From: Ricordea florida
Taxonomy: Eukaryota; Cnidaria; Anthozoa; Corallimorpharia; Ricordeidae
Reading direction: 5' to 3'
DNA: 64,000 bases
Assembly (NCBI GenBank): GCA_949710005.1
Contig: OX453287.1
Location: 21,701,517-21,765,516, forward strand
Part shown: piece by piece, positions 60,501-64,000 of the stretch
Layout of the letters: every line of letters starts with the position of its first letter
Position numbering within the stretch: the first letter of the stretch is position 1
Notes under the pieces: generated by a model
What the model was told of the DNA's origin: nothing
The model's input: only the letters and a program-made list of their open reading frames with translations
Databases searched by the model: none
Program-made: the position numbers and the translations under genes

Positions 60501-60828
60501 TTTTTGGTTTATCCCCACCCCCCCCCCCCCCCATCACTTTTCTAATGGTCCGTCCCTTAAATTCTGCGATCCTGATGGCACACTATCGCAAAGCTGTTCG
60601 CATATAATCACATTCCATCACCAGTGATCGAGTGAGATCGGTCGCGTGCGATTATACGTGAACCAGGCCTCAGGCGTAATACAGTTAATACATTGTCTTT
60701 GATTTGTACACATTCATTGGCAGGTGGCTTTGTTCTATCTTGGGGATGATGACATCATGCATGGTGTGCTTGCAGCAGGAGTGAGATCCAGTATGGATGC
60801 TACGTTTGTCATTTTTCTTACGGATTAA
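57542..60828 (+). CDS. Unrecognised small secreted protein (5 exons, 185 aa)
   Basis: Exons: 57542-57596, 58509-58610, 58728-58924, 59663-59761, 60724-60828; phases agree and the last exon ends in TAA. Exon 1 is a classic signal peptide (MMKTFLCLTALFSLLFHAG); a second ATG follows immediately. The mature part has no cysteine, is charged and largely helical, with acidic and aromatic residues (DYVTNLKKYFDDRYFTG, EEAFREYLSD, ERFFNEWKM) and ends in a more hydrophobic stretch (VALFYLGDDDIMHG...). No membrane anchor or known domain recognised. Three of the four introns are 0.7 to 1 kb and partly repetitive. The model rests on splice sites, phase and coding character; function unknown. Confidence 0.8.
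60288..60557. mobile_element. MITE with GGGACGGACCATTAGAAAAG ends
   Basis: Ends GGGACGGACCATTAGAAAAG and CTTTTCTAATGGTCCGTCCC are perfect inverted copies, flanked by TTA on both sides (60285-60287, 60558-60560), a PIF/Harbinger-like 3-bp target. The interior is poly-G/poly-C next to the ends and repeated TGCACGAATTTTTTTT units. In the last intron of the orphan secreted gene. Confidence 0.85.
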
Positions 60829-61102
60829 TACAAGATCAGAATAAAACAGTAAAATACTAAAGAAGCTACAGCACTGAAAAGTTATTGCTTTCTAAATTTA
60901 TTTGGACTTTTTTGTGGTTTGCGCTATAGTTTTTTCGTTCATGTATTTACATGTTTGTTCTTGGACAAGAAGTTTACGTTGACCAAACAATAACAACAAC
61001 AACAACAACAACAATGACAATGATAATAATAATCTAAGCTGCGGGGAGTTACAGAGACACGATTAATACCAAGAAAAACACCAAAAACTGGAGCGAATTG
61101 TA

Positions 61103-61147
<45 letters not shown>

Positions 61148-61632
61148 TAATAATAATAATAACAAAAATAACAATATGCAGTGAAAACACAACAAAAACT
61201 CTCCTTTTTTAATAATCTTGTACTAGAATACACGACATAAAATTCAAACAGTATCTTTGTGATATCTTACTTTGTGCGCTTGAAAAAGTATCATTTATTG
61301 TGCACGTCAGCATTCTTGTGAATCAAAAAGTCTCTTAACACCATGGAAAAACATGATATACTTTTCCCACACATTGAACGTTTTAAGGCATTTAAAACTG
61401 CTTTCTCGTCGAGGCTCTACTCCACCGAAAAGGTCACGCACAGGAATGGCTATAAAAGAGCTGACTGTTTAAGGCAAGAGCTCACACAAAGAAACATGTT
61501 CCATCTTCGTCACTATTCGTACTAGCAATCAAAAAGATCTTAGGTAGTCAATGTCTCAATAGAACCCACGGAAAACTTCGGATGAATCTCCAGTAAACTT
61601 TCGACAGTACGGCGTCAACACGAACAAAAAGA

Positions 61633-61831
61633 GGGTCTCAATGGGGTTAACCGCTAGCCGTAAACTGGCAAAAAAAATAGCCGTTAGGCGTAAATATTGA
61701 AAAATTTTAGCCGTTAGCCGTAAAAAATATTAACCGTTGGCCATAAAACAGCCAAAAATATTAATCGTTAGCCGTAAAACAGTCAAAAATATTAACCGTT
61801 AGCTGTAAAAGTCACCACCCCATTGAGACCC
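61633..61831. mobile_element. Element with GGGTCTCAATGGGGT ends and CGTTAGCCGTAAA repeats
   Basis: A 15-bp perfect terminal inverted repeat encloses about five degenerate AACCGTTAGCCGTAAAA units. Non-coding. It directly abuts the next hairpin. Confidence 0.75.
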
Positions 61832-61935
61832 GGTAGGTACGTGGTGTAAGCATCATATAGTGGTTCCCCGTTCGTGAATATATGGCATACATTGCTCTCC
61901 ATAGCCATACACGATGCTTACACCACGTACCTACC
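61832..61935. repeat. Hairpin with GGTAGGTACGTGGTGTAAGC arms
   Basis: Arms GGTAGGTACGTGGTGTAAGC and GCTTACACCACGTACCTACC are perfect inverted copies. The sequence after it, TGAGACCCT (61936-61944), repeats the end of the preceding element, so the hairpin may be inserted into a larger GGGTCTCA-ended element. Confidence 0.75.
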
Positions 61936-62771
61936 TGAGACCCTCCAAAAACCGCTGACTCGCTAGTCGGGTGATTGAGAGTGACGTCGATAGCGTGTGA
62001 TCTCGAGGAGTTGATTGGCTGGTTCAGCCCAAAGGTACGGTCTCCTTCAGGAGCCAATGAAGAGCTTCTGATCGGCCCTGCTCCTGCAATACTGCTCCTA
62101 CTTTTTCTGCGCACATACCGTGGTACCAATTCAACCAATCAACCTGACAAACCAGCCAAGGAAACAGCAATCAGTAACAGCCGCTAACAACAAAGACACT
62201 GCTTAGAAGCTTGGTATGTCAAAAGCACCCACGTTCCATTGAACCGCGACGATGGCGGGTCACTATCTGACACTAATTACCGGGGTCCAGCCGAAGGCTG
62301 GCACCGGTCATAAAATGCAGACGGTTTCTGTCGTTTTTTCAACGTTACATTGTTAGGGATATATCGCTGACTGAGATATATCGCTGGCTCATTGAAATCT
62401 TATCCGCCATTTTGAAAAGCACGAGGGATGGAGGACAATCAAGAGAAAGATTATAGCTTTTTGTTCCCCATCCTTTACGATGCACTAGTTTATGAGCGAA
62501 AATTTAAGAGTGAATATTTGGAGAGACAAATTTACGAGCGATCACTTAAGAGTAAACCTTCTATGAAACGTATCGAGAATAAGAGCAACTTATCAAAGCT
62601 ATCTACGCTGAGTGAACCTTCCATCGTGAGAGGTGCGAGAGGTTAACTATATCTATGCAATCCCGTGTCCCAGTGGGCCCCGGTAAGTTCCACGTAGTGG
62701 TTCTCGTTACAATTAAGCAACACCATTCATCGTGAGTACAAAAGGAGCTTCGCAGCCTGGCCTAATCACCC

Positions 62772-62820
62772 CTGAAGAAGACACTAGACAGGAGTGTCCA
62801 AACGTCGGGTCGGTGAATTG
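62772..62820 (+). ncRNA. Hammerhead-ribozyme-like motif, probably inactive
   Basis: CTGAAGA (62772-62778) resembles the CUGANGA core. It is followed by a 6-bp stem GACACT/AGTGTC with loop AGACAGG, then CAAAC, then GTC (62804-62806) as cleavage triplet. Flanks CACCC and GGGTCGGTG can pair as stem I. Departures: an extra A after the first core box, G12 replaced by C, and a stem III reduced to the self-complementary ACGT. It could be a decayed retroelement hammerhead or chance. Confidence 0.35.
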
Positions 62821-62943
62821 AGACTTCTGAAGTTGCATTCATTCTTTCAAACCAGCGTAGCATCAAAGTATGTCTGACTGACCACCTAGTTGCACGGTGC
62901 ACTTAAACAACCAGCACATCTATCAAACATGGTACTACCACAA

Positions 62944-63174
62944 GAAATTGGGTAAATCAAACGAGTTGATTAAGTAAGTTATACCACCGTAAGGTAAAAG
63001 GGAGGTGCTGACGTTTCATTCACTCCGACGAAGGGCTAACGTTCGAAACGTCAGCACCTCCCTTTTACCTTACGGTGGTATAACTTACTTAATCAACTCG
63101 TTTGATTTACCCAGTTTCTTGTGTTTCAATTTCCCACCGAGGCAGCACCAGTTTCTTTAGAAACTATCCCCATA
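62944..63174. mobile_element. Hairpin element, ACCACCGTAAGGTAAAA family (copy 3, best preserved)
   Basis: 231 bp flanked by GTACTACCACAA (62932-62943 and 63175-63186), a 12-bp target duplication. Long arms TTGATTAAGTAAGTTATACC and GGTATAACTTACTTAATCAA are perfectly inverted and continue through ACCGTAAGGTAAAAGGGAGG. The loop holds CCGACGAAGGGCTAACGTTC and GAAACGTC. The single-copy segment (TTTCTTTAGAAACTATCCCC) is on the right, so this copy is inverted relative to copies 1 and 2. Confidence 0.9.
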
Positions 63175-63450
63175 GTACTACCACAATTACCAAACTATCA
63201 ATGTACCATAAAACAAAGAGTAAAATAGAAGTAGTCTAGCAGCCAAGTGTTCTTCCAAAGAACGCTCTGAATTTTTCTAACGAGCACTAGGTCGTAGATT
63301 CGACTCCTATTGAGAGATTCCGGATTGTGCCGGTGACATGCTGAAAAACAGATCTTTCTGAACACAACTCAAAAGAACGTTGTAGACGGAAAAAAAGGGA
63401 AAAACAAACCAAGAAAGAAAAAGTGCGCAAATAACCCAGAAAAACGTTAC

Positions 63451-63501
63451 CTCTTCAGGAGTTAACATGGAGGGCAGCAGGAGGCGCGTCTGAATGGGAA
63501 A
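63451..63501 (-). CDS. Possible single exon of an unidentified gene
   Basis: On the minus strand, 51 nt are bounded by a strong acceptor (TTTTATCTCAG) and a good donor (GAG|GTAACG), with an open frame reading FPIQTRLLLPSMLTPEE. An ATG inside could instead make it a first coding exon. No partner exons recognised within the window. Confidence 0.25.
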
Positions 63502-64000
63502 CTGAGATAAAACAAAACGGGAAGTTACTGATAAGTGGTCATTAAACTACGGAACGGTTTTTAATCAACAGTCGAAAGTAATGAAGTAATGCTTTTGTTT
63601 TCTTTTTGCTTCGACATAGAATCTCTTCTCCTTTAACAATCTCGCGCCAGTTTCTAAACGAATCAGAAGTAAACCCAGAACCAGGTCGCAACAGCAGTTG
63701 GCCAAAGAATCCCGTGTAATTTTTTCAACCAATCAGAAATAAAAGAACCACCCGCGATGAAGTCACACGCGATTTCCCGCGTTTGGCGTTGGCGACAAGA
63801 ATTTACCCGGCGGTGTGATAGATCGTCGGACTGTGCACATATAATGCAATTGGTTCTAAATGTTTTTCAAATGTGATTGCTTTGGATTTGGTTTTACGAC
63901 AGTCCATTGAAAACAGCTCCATACTCTAAGCACTTTGGGCTGGTTATTCAAACGTTGCCCAACTAAAGCCGCGCCGGGTTTAAATAAAATTGGAAGGGAT

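Larger units (their letters stand above)
60829..64000. other. Repeat-rich region to the end of the window
   Basis: Includes an (AAT)n microsatellite (61104-61161), two adjacent inverted-repeat elements (61633-61935), a hammerhead-like motif (62772-62820), a hairpin element (62944-63174), a tRNA-like stretch (about 63245-63330, B-box-like TAGATTCGACTCC) and one possible minus-strand exon. The plus-strand open frame at 62428-62646 is rich in Lys/Glu/Ser but has no recognisable domain. Confidence 0.5.

Noticed and set aside
62428..62646. 72-codon plus-strand open frame, Lys/Glu/Ser-rich
   Set aside because: No domain, no splice support, and surrounded by repeats; kept only as a note.

Overview
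The window reads as nuclear DNA of an anthozoan cnidarian, most likely a stony coral. The support is AT-rich, intron-rich sequence with short GT-AG exons, genes typical of corals (a ShK-domain trypsin, an adhesion-type 7TM receptor, clustered single-exon class A GPCRs, nucleophosmin), a tRNA-derived SINE with a long conserved body, and a very high density of hairpin-type repeats. No organelle, bacterial or viral gene was recognised. Species was not determined.

Layout. 1.4-11.6 kb, minus strand: a seven-exon secreted protease (signal peptide, two ShK domains, linker, trypsin domain; 391 aa). Its first intron carries a 3-kb terminal-inverted-repeat element that itself holds a 737-bp element with a 9-bp target duplication. 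14.3-26.7 kb, minus strand: a 17-exon seven-transmembrane receptor of the adhesion/secretin family (639 aa) with no recognisable GPS motif; its introns hold a tRNA-SINE, a 105-bp satellite and several hairpin elements. 31.7-39.3 kb, plus strand: three tandem single-exon class A GPCR genes, two intact and the third broken by a frameshift, with a decayed LINE between the first two. 43.2-56.7 kb, minus strand: a 16-exon nucleophosmin gene (405 aa) whose fourth intron contains a complete piggyBac element with an intact transposase, inserted into an older hairpin element. 57.5-60.8 kb, plus strand: a five-exon gene for a 185-aa secreted protein that I do not recognise. 60.8-64 kb: repeats, a hammerhead-like motif and one possible exon.

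For each multi-exon gene I chained exons by splice sites and reading phase. In all four cases the exon lengths sum to a multiple of three and give one uninterrupted protein; this is the main support for the models.

The most interesting signals are: (1) a family of ~225-270 bp hairpin elements with target duplications of 8, 12 and 16 bp and a hammerhead-like core in the hairpin; (2) the piggyBac element nested in one of them at TTAA; (3) a transposon end that supplies a near-consensus branch point for the protease gene; (4) a complete adhesion-type receptor without a GPS. The hammerhead and branch-point ideas are inferences from motifs.
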